A DNA stretch of 64,000 nucleotides. It comes from Tenebrionibacter intestinalis (lineage in GTDB: Bacteria > Pseudomonadota > Gammaproteobacteria > Enterobacterales > Enterobacteriaceae). Shown in pieces: positions 42,941 through 52,378 of this stretch. The translations under genes and the position numbers were made by a program. The DNA lies in NCBI RefSeq assembly GCF_016632365.1, contig NZ_JAEPBH010000001.1, forward strand, positions 124,001-188,000. Reading direction: 5' to 3'. The notes under the pieces are model-generated. The model was not told where the DNA came from and did not search any database. It saw nothing but the letters and a program-made list of their open reading frames with translations. Position 1 is the first letter of the stretch, and each line of letters opens with the position of its first letter.

Positions 42941-44633
42941 TTACATTGCAACCTGGCTGCCGGAAGTGGGTTACTTTTGTCTGCTGCTGGCGCTGGCAGT
43001 CTATTTACTGGCGTTGGCGCGCGGCGTCAGGCGCTGTTTTCACCAGGGCGCTTTACGGGGGGGCGGGCCGCTTCAGGGTTGCGCAATTGCCGCGCTGCTT
43101 CTGTTGCTGGCGTGGGCGCTGTTAACGCTGGCGTTTGTACAGAATGACTTCACGCTGCGTTATGTGTTGCAGCAAAGCAACCGGGAACTGCCCCTGGCTT
43201 ATCGGCTGGCGGCGCCCTGGGGCGGTCATGAAGGATCGCTATTGTTCTGGTGTCTGTGCCTGGGGTTATGGCAGACGTGGATAACCCGACACCTGCGTGG
43301 CGGGAAGTTACAAATCTTCACTACGCTGTTCATTACGTTTGCGCAGGTAGGGCTTCTGCTTTTTATTGTTATATTTTCCGATCCGTTTGTCCGCCAGTTT
43401 CCGGCGCCGGTGGACGGGCGCGATCTCAACGCAATGCTGCAACATCCGGCTTTAATATTCCATCCGCCACTGCTGTATCTGGGCTATGCCGGTATGCAGG
43501 TTTGCTGTGCGTTGCTGCTGGCCGGGTTGTTTTGCCGGGTGCCGGGACGGGCGCTGGCGCGCCGCTGTATTGGTAGCCTGACGCTGGCGTGGGCGCTGCT
43601 GACGGCAGGCATTGCGCTGGGTTCATGGTGGGCCTATAGCGAACTGGGGTGGGGGGGCTGGTGGTTCTGGGATCCGGTAGAAAATGCGGCGCTGTTGCCC
43701 TGGCTTACCGGCGCGGCCTGTCTACATGCGGTACTGATAATGCGACGCAGCGGCCATCTGGCGCGTAGCGCTGCGCTACTGGCGGCCGTTAGCGCGCTGC
43801 TGGCGCTGACAGGCACGCTTATTGTTCGCTCCGGCATACTGCAATCGGTACATGCGTTTGCGTTGGATGAAGTGCGCGCGCTGCCGCTGTTTGCGTTTTT
43901 CATTGTACTTAATAGCGCAATGCTGTGGGGTTTTGCTGTCGGCGCGCGCCGCTATCGCGCCACGCCTGCAGGAGCGGCATTGCCTTCGCTGTGGCTGACA
44001 GGCGGCATTGGAACGTTCTGCGCGGTCGCGCTGGTCGTATTGGTGGGGACGCTGTTTCCGATGGTTTGGTCGTTCAGCGGCGCGGGGAAAATCTCCGTGG
44101 GCGCGCCCTATTTTAACCGGGTATTGCTGCCGTTTGGGTTGCTGGCCGTTGTGTTGATGCTCGCAGGTAGCAGAAGGCGAAATATACCGATGTGGCTGGC
44201 GCACGCGGGGGTGCTGATATGCGCTATCGGTATCGCCAGCTCGGCCTGGCTGAAGACGGAAATCAGCGTCGCGCTGTTGCCTGGTGAAAGCGTTCAGCTT
44301 GATGTTTATCGTTTTACCCTACACGAGGGCGAGCTGGTTACGGCCGGTAATTATACCGCCCAGAAAATGAGTATTGACGTGCAGCGTGCAGATAAGCTGG
44401 TCGCGCGGCTGCATCCTGAACGTCGGTTTTATACTGTCCGCAACCAACGTATGTTTGAGCCGGGCATCGCTACAGACGGCTGGCGAGACTGGTATGCGCT
44501 GGTTGCGCAAAAACAAGGCGATCGCTATGCGGTGCGCCTGATGGTCCAGCGTGGCGTGCGGTTTGTCTGGTTTGGCGGCGGGTTAATGGCGCTGGGGGCG
44601 CTTGCTGCGGCTCTGAGCAGGAGGAGCGGATGA
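42933..44633 (+). CDS. nrfE: Haem lyase subunit NrfE (CcmF family)
   Basis: NrfE works with NrfF and NrfG to attach the unusual CxxCK haem of NrfA. The membrane protein has many helices and the tryptophan-rich haem motif WGGWWFWDPVENAALLPWL. It starts with TTG at 42933, overlapping the nrfD end by eight bases, and is 566 residues against 552 in E. coli. A later start cannot be excluded. Confidence 0.93.
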   Translation: MPDYIATWLPEVGYFCLLLALAVYLLALARGVRRCFHQGALRGGGPLQGCAIAALLLLLAWALLTLAFVQNDFTLRYVLQQSNRELPLAYRLAAPWGGHEGSLLFWCLCLGLWQTWITRHLRGGKLQIFTTLFITFAQVGLLLFIVIFSDPFVRQFPAPVDGRDLNAMLQHPALIFHPPLLYLGYAGMQVCCALLLAGLFCRVPGRALARRCIGSLTLAWALLTAGIALGSWWAYSELGWGGWWFWDPVENAALLPWLTGAACLHAVLIMRRSGHLARSAALLAAVSALLALTGTLIVRSGILQSVHAFALDEVRALPLFAFFIVLNSAMLWGFAVGARRYRATPAGAALPSLWLTGGIGTFCAVALVVLVGTLFPMVWSFSGAGKISVGAPYFNRVLLPFGLLAVVLMLAGSRRRNIPMWLAHAGVLICAIGIASSAWLKTEISVALLPGESVQLDVYRFTLHEGELVTAGNYTAQKMSIDVQRADKLVARLHPERRFYTVRNQRMFEPGIATDGWRDWYALVAQKQGDRYAVRLMVQRGVRFVWFGGGLMALGALAAALSRRSG

Positions 44634-45019
44634 GGGGGATTGGGATATTTCTGGTCTGGGCTTTTCTACAGAGCGCGGCGGTAGGCGCTGTCGTGGATAC
44701 CTGGGCTTTTCGTTCGCCCCTAGCGCAATCGCAGGCGTTGTCGGTGGCGGCCAGTTTACGCTGCCCGCAGTGCCAGAATCAGAACTTACTCGAATCCACC
44801 GCGCCGGTAGCGGTAACCATGCGACATACCGTATTTCGTATGACTGAAGAAGGGAAAACCCCGGCTGAGATAGCGGACTATATGGCGGCGCGCTACGGTG
44901 ATTTTGTGCGCTATCAGCCGCCGCTGCGCGGCGCGGCGTGGTTGTTATGGGCATTACCGCCGCTGCTTTTCGTCGCGCTGGCGGCGGCGCTGTGGCGCTG
45001 GCGACGGAGGCTGTCGTGA
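44630..45019 (+). CDS. nrfF: Haem lyase subunit NrfF (CcmH family)
   Basis: NrfF is the CcmH-type thioredox subunit of the NrfA-specific haem lyase. It has an N-terminal signal or anchor, the redox motif RCPQCQNQNL and a C-terminal membrane segment (LLWALPPLLFVALAAALW). The length of 129 residues fits the family (127 in E. coli). It overlaps both nrfE and nrfG. Confidence 0.94.
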   Translation: MRGIGIFLVWAFLQSAAVGAVVDTWAFRSPLAQSQALSVAASLRCPQCQNQNLLESTAPVAVTMRHTVFRMTEEGKTPAEIADYMAARYGDFVRYQPPLRGAAWLLWALPPLLFVALAAALWRWRRRLS

Positions 45020-45540
45020 AACGAACGATTCTGGCTGCCTGCCTTTTGGCTGCTATGGCCTACGCTGCCAGCGGGCGTTGGCAGGGGGTGATTCAACAGC
45101 CGAACGTCGCGCAGAAGAAGACGCAACCGACTCAGCTTACTCCGCGCAGCGGTGACGACTGGGCCCGCCTGGGCGATGAACAGCTTCGCGCCGATAGTTA
45201 TGAGGAGGCCCTTGAGGCCTATCGCCAGGCAATGCGTCTGCGTGGCGGCGACGCCAGACTGTATGCGGCCTACGGTACAGCGCTTTACTGGCAGGCAGGC
45301 CAGACGATGACCCCGCAGGCCCGGGCATGGCTGGACCAGGCGCTGGAATCCGATCCACAGGAGGTGACGGCGCTGCTGCTGCTGGCGTCTGAGGCTTTTA
45401 TGCAGGCTGACTATACGCAGGCGGTATCGCGGTGGAAGCAGGCGCTGGAAACAACATCAGCGCGGGTGAATCGTGAACGCGTCATTGAGGCGATTCACAT
45501 GGCGCAGCAGCTTGAACAACAAACCGGCGCCCAGCCCTGA
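45016..45540 (+). CDS. nrfG: TPR subunit NrfG of the NrfA haem lyase
   Basis: NrfG binds the NrfA C-terminus through TPR repeats and helps attach the CxxCK haem. The GTG at 45016 overlaps the nrfF stop and starts a signal-like segment (TILAACLLAAMAYAASG). TPR-type helices follow: WARLGDEQLRADSYEEALEAYRQAM, ARLYAAYGTALYWQAG and ALLLLASEAFMQADYTQAV. At 174 residues it is shorter than E. coli NrfG (198) at the N-terminal side. A terminator follows. Confidence 0.9.
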   Translation: MKRTILAACLLAAMAYAASGRWQGVIQQPNVAQKKTQPTQLTPRSGDDWARLGDEQLRADSYEEALEAYRQAMRLRGGDARLYAAYGTALYWQAGQTMTPQARAWLDQALESDPQEVTALLLLASEAFMQADYTQAVSRWKQALETTSARVNRERVIEAIHMAQQLEQQTGAQP

Positions 45541-45547
45541 AAAGAGG

Positions 45548-45566
45548 CGGGCCGGTAAGGCCCGCT
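45548..45566. terminator. Terminator between convergent nrfG and chaA
   Basis: GCGGGCC and GGCCCGC form a strong stem around GGTAA directly after the nrfG stop. The A's at 45541-45544 provide a short U tract for the chaA direction; plus-strand T's are lacking. Confidence 0.65.
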
Positions 45567-45572
45567 GCAAAA

Positions 45573-46673
45573 TCAGGCAAAAATAGTTATCAGGTAGGCG
45601 GCAAACAGCGCCAGGTGCGCTGAGCCGTTCAGTACATTGGTTCGGCCAGTAGAAAATGAAAGCTGGCACAACATCAGCGAAGCCAGCATTACAACCATTT
45701 CCGGCGCGCCCAGTGAGAAGATCAGCGTATTACCGGTCAGCATGGCAATTAACGTCACCGTCGGCACCGTCAGGGAAATGGTTGCCAGCACTGAGCCGAA
45801 AAACAAGTTCATCGCGCGCTGTACCTGATTGTTTAATACGGCTTTAATTGCCCCCAGACCTTCCGGTGATAAGATCAGCAGCGCCACGAGAAAACCGGTG
45901 AAGGCAACCGGCGCGTTCATCCAGGTCAGCAGCGACTCAAGCGGCACCGCGTTCATCTTCGTGACGGAAATAACGGCTATCAGGTGGATAATCAACCACG
46001 CCGCATGCCATTTATTGCTGTGCGCAGAAGGCTTGCCGTGGTGCGGATCGTCGTCATCGCTCTCGTCCTCATGCTCGTACACAAAAAGACTTTGGTGTGT
46101 TTTGGTCTGGATAAGCAGGAATACGCCATACATGGCGGCAGAAATCAGCGCGACTAACAGCGACTGCCCAACGGTAAAGTTGCCAGTCGGCAACGCCATG
46201 GGAAAGACCAATACAATAACAGCCAGAGGAAACAGCGCGATAAGATACTGCTTAATACCAAACAGGTTGACATACTGCGTGGCGAACTTGCGCCCGCCCA
46301 TCAGTAGTGCGAAACCGACCAGACCGCCGGTGACAATCATAATGATGGAATAGAGTGTATCGCGCATCAGCGTCGGCGCGGCATCGCCAGTCGCCATAAG
46401 CGCGGAAATAAGGCTTACCTCAAGAATAACGACGGAAAGGCTCAGAATGAGCGAACCGTAGGGTTCGCCAAGACGATGGGCAAGTACATCGGCATGGCGT
46501 ACTACGCTAAAGGCACTGGCGAGAATGCCGATTAGCGCAAGAACATTAATACCCGCCACGGCAGGCAGCGACTGGCTGCTGCCCCAGAAAAACAGCACGA
46601 CAAGCGCTAACGCCGGAAAGATGAGGGAGGTCTCCTTATGGCGGGTTTTCACTACGTCATGGTTTTTTGTCAT
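45573..46673 (-). CDS. chaA: Sodium-potassium/proton antiporter ChaA
   Basis: ChaA is an inner-membrane CaCA-family antiporter exporting Na+, K+ or Ca2+ in exchange for protons at alkaline pH. It is mostly hydrophobic helices, with the acidic loop YEHEDESDDDDPHHGKPS in the middle. Two family repeats include SLSVVILEVSLISALMATG and LILSPEGLGAIKAVLNN. The ATG at 46673 gives 366 residues as in E. coli; a longer frame to 46709 adds 12 without similarity. Confidence 0.96.
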   Translation of the reverse strand: MTKNHDVVKTRHKETSLIFPALALVVLFFWGSSQSLPAVAGINVLALIGILASAFSVVRHADVLAHRLGEPYGSLILSLSVVILEVSLISALMATGDAAPTLMRDTLYSIIMIVTGGLVGFALLMGGRKFATQYVNLFGIKQYLIALFPLAVIVLVFPMALPTGNFTVGQSLLVALISAAMYGVFLLIQTKTHQSLFVYEHEDESDDDDPHHGKPSAHSNKWHAAWLIIHLIAVISVTKMNAVPLESLLTWMNAPVAFTGFLVALLILSPEGLGAIKAVLNNQVQRAMNLFFGSVLATISLTVPTVTLIAMLTGNTLIFSLGAPEMVVMLASLMLCQLSFSTGRTNVLNGSAHLALFAAYLITIFA

Positions 46674-47088
46674 TCTAATTCTCCAGAATTGCAGGTAAAG
46701 GGCTGGCACTCATTATAGTAAGTCTATGAATGGTCGATAAAATACCAAATATTTCAAAATTTATCCGGTTTTTTACGAAAATTTACCGCATAACTTAAAA
46801 AATAGCCCCATAGCCTGTAATTTTATATTATTTAAATAATACTCTTATTTTACAATCAGTTATGCTTTTAGTTATTCAATTAATCATTATTTCGCGAAGG
46901 GGCTGTTTCACTTGCATGCCTGGCGCCTGGTCCAACCCACATCGATGACGCAGGCCGTTTCATTGCCAGCCGTGCAGGATACGAAACGTACAGATAATCC
47001 GTAAGGATTATCCCTTTAAACTGCCGGGCAAAAATAGCGCTGCCAGACCAGGCTAAAATAAGGTTATTTGCCTGAATGAGGAAATATT
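46674..47088. other. chaA-chaB divergent intergenic region
   Basis: These 415 bases separate divergent chaA and chaB. The section 46740-46890 is strongly AT-rich and should hold the chaA promoter. I saw no conserved operator or riboswitch that I could name. Confidence 0.35.
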
Positions 47089-47322
47089 ATGCCTTATGAC
47101 ACCCGAAGCGAACTGCCGGAGAGCGTACGCGGCGTATTGCCCCCGCACGCCCAGGATATCTATAAAGAGGCGTTTAACAGCGCCTGGGAGCAGTATCGTG
47201 ATAAATCAGCGCGGCGCGGTGATGCGAGCCGTGAAGAGACGGCGCACCGCGTTGCCTGGAGCGCGGTAAAACAGCGCTATGAGAAAGGTGACGACGAACG
47301 CTGGCATCCAGTAAAATCATAA
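47089..47322 (+). CDS. chaB: ChaB family protein, putative cation transport regulator
   Basis: The 77-residue protein matches E. coli ChaB: LPESVRGVLPPHAQDIYKEA, SREETAHRVAWSAVKQRYEKG and the end DERWHPVKS. ChaB is proposed to regulate ChaA, but this is not well established. The gene chaC, a gamma-glutamylcyclotransferase that follows chaB in E. coli, is missing here. Confidence 0.95.
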   Translation: MPYDTRSELPESVRGVLPPHAQDIYKEAFNSAWEQYRDKSARRGDASREETAHRVAWSAVKQRYEKGDDERWHPVKS

Positions 47323-47459
47323 CGCATGCATTTTATCATGCGCAGACGCCGGGCTTTAAAAAGGCGCGTGAAATAATAAGTGAATGGCCTCAATGGGGGC
47401 CAGGGCGCAAGTGTGGGTAAGGGGGGCGCGCCGGGGAAAAGGGCCTGGCGCGCGCCCGC

Positions 47460-47813
47460 TCAGAAAGTGAGGACTTTATCGGCTGCCAGCGTCCACTCCG
47501 CCAGCTCTATTAGTGTACCGATTTCAACCCCGTCGATTAGCGGCAGGGGCGTAATGCCACGGCCATCGGCGCAGGTTTTACATAGCTTCACTGCCACACC
47601 CTGAGCCGTCAGAATTTCCAGCATTTGCTGGATGCTATATCCTTCGGCGGGTTTCTGGCTGCGCAGCCCGGCGGTGACCGCGTCCGACATCAGAAACAGT
47701 TTTAGCGCCGGCGCGTTGTTTTGTTCACGTAGCGCAATCGCAAGGCGCAGGCTGTTAAACAAGGATTCGCTGCCATACGCGGCGCCGCTGGCAATAATTA
47801 ATACTTTCTGCAT
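47460..47813 (-). CDS. ychN: DsrE/DsrF-like protein YchN
   Basis: YchN is a small DsrE/F-fold protein that forms hexamers in E. coli; its role is unknown but related folds relay sulfur. The 117-residue product has PYGSESLFNSLRLA-type sequence (AAYGSESLFNSLRLAIAL), FLMSDAVTAGLRSQKP and VKLCKTCADGRGI with the paired cysteines. The ATG at 47813 gives the E. coli length; an upstream frame to 47849 adds 12 residues. Confidence 0.94.
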   Translation of the reverse strand: MQKVLIIASGAAYGSESLFNSLRLAIALREQNNAPALKLFLMSDAVTAGLRSQKPAEGYSIQQMLEILTAQGVAVKLCKTCADGRGITPLPLIDGVEIGTLIELAEWTLAADKVLTF

Positions 47814-48207
47814 TTTTTCTTCCTTATGGCTTGCAGTACGTATCTGCATTAACGGGGGGAGTATATGCCTGCGATACGGCTATCGCCAGGCCACTGTAAA
47901 CGCAGAGTTATTCGCCTTCGCATCGTTTGAATAACTGAGAGCAACGGCTGCGCGGCTTTAACGAGACGTGCGGATTCGGCGTCTCGTTGTTGTAGGTAAC
48001 GTTCAGCAAGCCTGGTCTGTCTGCAAATGGTATATTTCTGTTTTTGCAAAGAAATTTTGTTGAGAAGCCTGCTTCTGTAACAAATGGCGAGAGTTTCAGG
48101 CGTATCCCCGTAAGGGCTGCGCCTGTTGTAAAATAACAAAATATTATACTCTACCGCCTGGTAATAAATTTCCCATACCAGGCTGGAACCGTTACATTAT
48201 TTGAGTG
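47814..48207. other. ychN-ychP intergenic region
   Basis: This gap of 394 bases separates divergent ychN and ychP. A nine-base stem, AACGAGACG (47960-47968) with CGTCTCGTT (47980-47988), is its clearest structure. A 96-codon minus-strand frame at 47849-48139 is open but shows no family features. Confidence 0.4.
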
Positions 48208-49620
48208 ATGCAGTACGCGTATTTACCTGTCTTTGTTTTCATTTCCACGCTCTGCCTGGCGGCTGAGGGCGCTAGCGCGCAGTCTTCTTTTATTCAGCGC
48301 GCAGACAATCCATTCGTTAATAATGGCGATATGTTGCCCGATCTTGGCTTTGTTCCCGAAGACGACACTAGCGAAAAAACCATTGCTTCAATGGTAAAAA
48401 CGTTCGGGGAAGCCAGTATGACCGACAATGGGCTGAGCACCGTTGAACAGGCGCGCCAGTTCGCTTTTAGTCAACTACGCGACGTTGTGGCAGATAAAGT
48501 CGCCAGCGAGGCGCAGTCGCTGCTCTCGTCCTGGGGACGTGCCGACTTTACGCTGGCGGTGGATCTGGAGGGCAATTTCACAGGCAGCAGCGGGGCGCTG
48601 TTTACGCCCTGGGAGGACAGCAACAGTCACCTGACCTGGACACAGATTGGCGTCAGCCAGCTAAACCGTGGGCTGGTCGGCAATCTTGGCGCTGGCCAGC
48701 GCTGGGTGGCGGGCAACTGGTTGCTTGGTTATAACACATTTTATGATACGCAGTTTGACGACCGTCTCCGGCGTGCAGGCCTGGGCGCCGAGGCATGGGG
48801 AGAATACCTGCGCCTGTCGGCCAACTACTATCAGCCGCTTGGCGACTGGCGCCTTACCGGCGTTACCCGGCAACAGCGTATGGCGCGCGGCTACGATGTT
48901 ACCGCTCAGGCCTGGCTGCCGTTTTATCGCCACATTAACACCAGCGTTAGCCTGGAACACTATTTTGGGGATAACGTTGATCTATTCAATACCGGCTCAG
49001 GCTACCGCGATCCGGTGGCGTTAAAAGTGGGGGTGAGTTATACCCCGGTGCCGTTAATGACGCTCACAGCCAGCCACAAGCAGGGTGAAAAGGGTAATAC
49101 GCAGGGCGATTTGGGGCTGAAGGTCAACTACCGCTTCGGCGTACCGCTGGCGCAGCAATTATCGGCGGCAGAAGTGGAAAGCACGGCTTCGCTGCGCGGC
49201 AGCCGCTACGATCGCGCTGAGCGCAGCGGCCTGCCGGTGATGGCGTATCGGCAAAGTAAAACGTTGTCTGTATACCTGGCGACACCGCCGTGGGAGCTTA
49301 GCCCGGCGGAAACGGTGCGGCTTAAGGTGCAGGTGCGCTCGCGGCACGGGGTAAAGCATATTTTCTGGCAGGGCGATACCCGGGCGCTGAGCCTGACGCC
49401 GCCGGCCAGTCCAAATACCCTCAACGGCTGGACAATAATTATGCCTGCCTGGGACGATAGCCCGGATGCGGAAAACGCCTGGCGGCTATCGGTAACGGTA
49501 GAAGATGAAAAAGGGCAGCGCGTGACCTCAAACTGGATAACGCTGCGTCTGCGCGAGCCACTGCAAATGTGGCCGCAGGATGATACGCGCTGGCAGTGGT
49601 TGCCAGCGGCGGATGAATAG
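48208..49620 (+). CDS. ychP: Inverse autotransporter beta-barrel protein YchP
   Basis: YchP belongs to the invasin/intimin family of outer-membrane proteins. A signal peptide ends near ASAQ, followed by a linker and a beta-barrel with GNLGAGQRWVAGNWLLGYNTF, RRAGLGAEAWGEYLRLSANYY and LEHYFGDNVDLF. Unlike intimin it lacks a long run of Ig-like repeats; a single C-terminal beta-rich part follows the barrel. In E. coli the homologue affects biofilm and adhesion. The ATG at 48208 is chosen; a GTG one codon earlier is also possible. It is convergent with narL. Confidence 0.9.
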   Translation: MQYAYLPVFVFISTLCLAAEGASAQSSFIQRADNPFVNNGDMLPDLGFVPEDDTSEKTIASMVKTFGEASMTDNGLSTVEQARQFAFSQLRDVVADKVASEAQSLLSSWGRADFTLAVDLEGNFTGSSGALFTPWEDSNSHLTWTQIGVSQLNRGLVGNLGAGQRWVAGNWLLGYNTFYDTQFDDRLRRAGLGAEAWGEYLRLSANYYQPLGDWRLTGVTRQQRMARGYDVTAQAWLPFYRHINTSVSLEHYFGDNVDLFNTGSGYRDPVALKVGVSYTPVPLMTLTASHKQGEKGNTQGDLGLKVNYRFGVPLAQQLSAAEVESTASLRGSRYDRAERSGLPVMAYRQSKTLSVYLATPPWELSPAETVRLKVQVRSRHGVKHIFWQGDTRALSLTPPASPNTLNGWTIIMPAWDDSPDAENAWRLSVTVEDEKGQRVTSNWITLRLREPLQMWPQDDTRWQWLPAADE

Positions 49621-49626
49621 CCGGTA

Positions 49627-50277
49627 TTAAAAAATACGCTCCTGATGAACCCAGACCGCCGCTTCCACGCGCGATTTCAGCTTCATTTTTTTCAACAAAT
49701 GCTTCACGTGTACCTTCACCGTACTTTCTGTGATATCCAGCCGGCGCGCGATCATTTTATTCGGCAGGCCCTGAGCGATAAGCTTCAGAATATCGCGCTC
49801 GCGCGGCGTAAGTTGCGTAATATCGCGATCGGAGGTAGCGCGATTTGCACGCAGACTGGCGGCCAACACCGGCGTAAGCGCCTCGCTTAGCACCATTTCT
49901 CCCGCTGCCGCTTGTTGCAGCGCCTTTAGCAACTCTTCCGGCTCCATGTCTTTAAGCAGGTAGCCGTCAGCGCCGCGCTTAAGGGCAGTGACGACATCTT
50001 CTTCATGATTTGAGACGCTAAATACCACTACCCGGCCAGAGAGCGCTTTTTCGCGCAGTTTATCCAGCGTTTCCAGCCCGTTCATACCGGGCATATTTAA
50101 ATCCAGCAGTATCAGATCGGGATCGAGCGCTTCTGCCAGTTCCACACCCTGCTGGCCGCTGCCGGCTTCGCCCACAACGCGAATAGCCGGCGCCATACTA
50201 ATAAGTTGTTTTACACCACTGCGCAGCATGGGATGATCGTCAATAAGTAAAACGGTGGCGCTGTCCTGAGTCGTCAT
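49627..50277 (-). CDS. narL: Nitrate/nitrite response regulator NarL
   Basis: NarL is phosphorylated by NarX (and NarQ) in nitrate and activates narG and narK while modulating nrf. The receiver domain has Asp59 in [16 protein letters not shown], and the LuxR-type helix-turn-helix is [25 protein letters not shown]. The ATG at 50277 overlaps the narX stop by four bases and gives 216 residues as in E. coli; the upstream frame lies inside narX. Confidence 0.96.
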   Translation of the reverse strand: MTTQDSATVLLIDDHPMLRSGVKQLISMAPAIRVVGEAGSGQQGVELAEALDPDLILLDLNMPGMNGLETLDKLREKALSGRVVVFSVSNHEEDVVTALKRGADGYLLKDMEPEELLKALQQAAAGEMVLSEALTPVLAASLRANRATSDRDITQLTPRERDILKLIAQGLPNKMIARRLDITESTVKVHVKHLLKKMKLKSRVEAAVWVHQERIF

Positions 50278-52073
50278 TTTTCGCTCCTGTTGTGTGAGGG
50301 AGTTGAAGCTGCGGGGATAAAGTTCACGACCACTTCGGTGCCGCCGCCCGGGCGCGAACGTATCTGGCAATCACCTTTGAGGCTATGCGCGCGATCGCGC
50401 ATGATAACCAATCCATAATGGTTGCTTTTTTCGCCGCTGCCTGTAATGCCACGGCCGTTATCCCAGATAATCATGCGTACCTGCTTTCCATGCTGTGTAG
50501 CGCAAACGCCAGCGGCGGTGGCGCCAGCATGTTTTAACGTATTGTTCAGCGCCTCACGCGCTATCTGCACCAGATGGATAGCCTGGTGGCCAGGTACGCA
50601 GCGCGGCGGCAATTGATAAATAAGTTCGACTGCAAAGCCGAGCCGGGCGCTGAACTCCTGGCAACTGGCCTCCAGCGCCGGGCGTAACCCCGGTTCAGTA
50701 AGCTTAAGGCGAAAAGTCGTCAACAGTTCGCGCAACTGCCGCCACGAGGTATTCAGTTCGCCGCGAATTTGCGCCAGCAAATCGCGCGTGGGCTGCGTCA
50801 GCGTATCTCCCTGCATTTGCAGGCAGCTAACCTGTATTTTCATACAGGATAGCGACTGCGCGATAGAATCGTGCAATTCGCGAGCGATAGCGGAGCGTTC
50901 TTCCATCACAACGAGCTGCTGCTGGCGTTCGCTCTGGCGCTCAAGGGCAAGCGTTGTGGTAAGTTGCTCCATGAGGGTGTCGACTAATTGCTGGCGGTCA
51001 CGGCTTAGATTTTCGCCTAACGGGAGCTTCGCCAACACCAGCCCATATTGCGTGTGGTTATCAAGCAGGCGCCATTTCAGCGTCGTACATTCACCGGCAG
51101 GGAGCGGGGCGAGAGTGGGGCAGGCATCGCAGCCTGACTCAGGGCAGTCGGCGTTGGCGCGCCAGGTAAACTCCTGGTAATTTTCTTCGCTGCCGCATTC
51201 GTAGACCCGTAGCTCAATTTCACGCAGCGGCGTCAACTGCTGTAATTCGCTGAGTACTGGCATGACGCGGTGGCAAAACGGAGCCTGGGAATGCAGACGG
51301 CGGTTGGCGCTATAAAGAAAAGAGAGCGCTTCGTTAGTGCGCGCAAGGCCCGCGGTTTTGTCTGCGACTCGCTGTTCAAGGCTGGCGTAGCTTTCGGCGA
51401 GTTCCGCCGACATACTGTTGAGCGCGTGTCCAAGCGTCGCCATCTCATCGCGGCCGGGTATCTGAGCCCGCTGGCGGAAATCCCGTTGACCGATAGCGTT
51501 CGCCATTGTCATTAACTGTCGCCACGGGCGCAGCAAACGCTTGCGTAGCCAGATAACGGTAAAGATGAGCAGCAGACCCATCAGCACGGTCATCGCCTGT
51601 TGCAGCATAATAATATGGCCAATGCGCAGTTCAGTGGTGTGATCAAATGACGTGACTAACCGGTCGATATGGCCGACGTAGGCCGCGACTTTATCGCTGA
51701 CTTCACTGCGCGTGCGCGCAGCGGCAATGGCGGGAGCGAGCACTTCTTGCCAGTAATCGCGCAGGGCGTTGAGCTGCTGTATCTGATCGTCGCGGCGCGC
51801 GGCGCGCGTCAGTTCAGCGCTGGCGGCGGTACGCGACATTTCATCGAGAAGTTCGCTTTCTTGCGCGGTTAAAGGAATCGCCGCCAGAAGGCGGTAACTC
51901 TGCATTCGCAGCGTGCCGGCTTTGTTAATAGCATGCGCGCTGCCCTGAATGCCCTGCCCCAGCCAGCCGGCCAGCCCCATACCGGCCACGCCCAGTAGCG
52001 CCAGCAATAGCACAATCAAAGCTAGCTGGTTGACCAGCGTCAGCGGTGAAAGGCAGCGTTTTAACATGGGCAA
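50274..52073 (-). CDS. narX: Nitrate/nitrite sensor histidine kinase NarX
   Basis: NarX is an inner-membrane sensor that detects periplasmic nitrate and nitrite. The first membrane helix (residues about 15-37) is followed by the P box [14 protein letters not shown], which binds nitrate. A second helix and HAMP segment follow, then a cysteine-bearing central part ([11 protein letters not shown]). The kinase core has the phosphorylated His in [14 protein letters not shown] and an ATP site ending IIWDNGRGI. At 599 residues it matches the 598 of E. coli. Confidence 0.96.
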   Translation of the reverse strand: MPMLKRCLSPLTLVNQLALIVLLLALLGVAGMGLAGWLGQGIQGSAHAINKAGTLRMQSYRLLAAIPLTAQESELLDEMSRTAASAELTRAARRDDQIQQLNALRDYWQEVLAPAIAAARTRSEVSDKVAAYVGHIDRLVTSFDHTTELRIGHIIMLQQAMTVLMGLLLIFTVIWLRKRLLRPWRQLMTMANAIGQRDFRQRAQIPGRDEMATLGHALNSMSAELAESYASLEQRVADKTAGLARTNEALSFLYSANRRLHSQAPFCHRVMPVLSELQQLTPLREIELRVYECGSEENYQEFTWRANADCPESGCDACPTLAPLPAGECTTLKWRLLDNHTQYGLVLAKLPLGENLSRDRQQLVDTLMEQLTTTLALERQSERQQQLVVMEERSAIARELHDSIAQSLSCMKIQVSCLQMQGDTLTQPTRDLLAQIRGELNTSWRQLRELLTTFRLKLTEPGLRPALEASCQEFSARLGFAVELIYQLPPRCVPGHQAIHLVQIAREALNNTLKHAGATAAGVCATQHGKQVRMIIWDNGRGITGSGEKSNHYGLVIMRDRAHSLKGDCQIRSRPGGGTEVVVNFIPAASTPSHNRSEK

Positions 52074-52378
52074 GCGGCTCCGGGCGCGGGGTTATGCTGA
52101 AGTTATGCTTATTTTCAGACATCCTTCGGAGTATACCCATACCAAAAAATAGGTACCACTTAATTTCACATGGTGTCTGCGGGGCGGTATATAGCCATGC
52201 ATGGCGTGGCAGTTCGGTGAAAAACAAGATGTTTTTTTGGAGCGAAAAATAATCCATTATGGGTAAGGTTAAATTTTCATCGGTCTTCTGCCGTATTATC
52301 CATTGATTTATATCAACTTAAGTTCATCCGTAGCCCCTAAGGTGGCGGCAATTAAAAATGCATAAACGTGAGGTGTTT
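52074..52378. promoter_or_regulatory. narX-narK divergent regulatory region
   Basis: This region holds the narX and narK promoters. It has NarL-type heptamers (consensus TACYYMT or its complement) at 52134-52140 (TACCCAT), 52149-52155 (ATAGGTA) and 52259-52265 (ATGGGTA). An FNR box lies at 52303-52316. The arrangement resembles E. coli narK, where FNR and NarL together activate in anaerobic nitrate. Confidence 0.75.
52303..52316 (+). promoter_or_regulatory. FNR box of narK
   Basis: TTGATTTATATCAA is a perfect match to TTGAT-N4-ATCAA. It is centred about 70 bases before the narK ATG, compatible with a -41.5 position and a start near 52351. Confidence 0.88.

Noticed and set aside
47849..48139. 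A 96-codon minus-strand frame between ychN and ychP
   Set aside because: It has no recognisable family features, and the position is a divergent promoter region.
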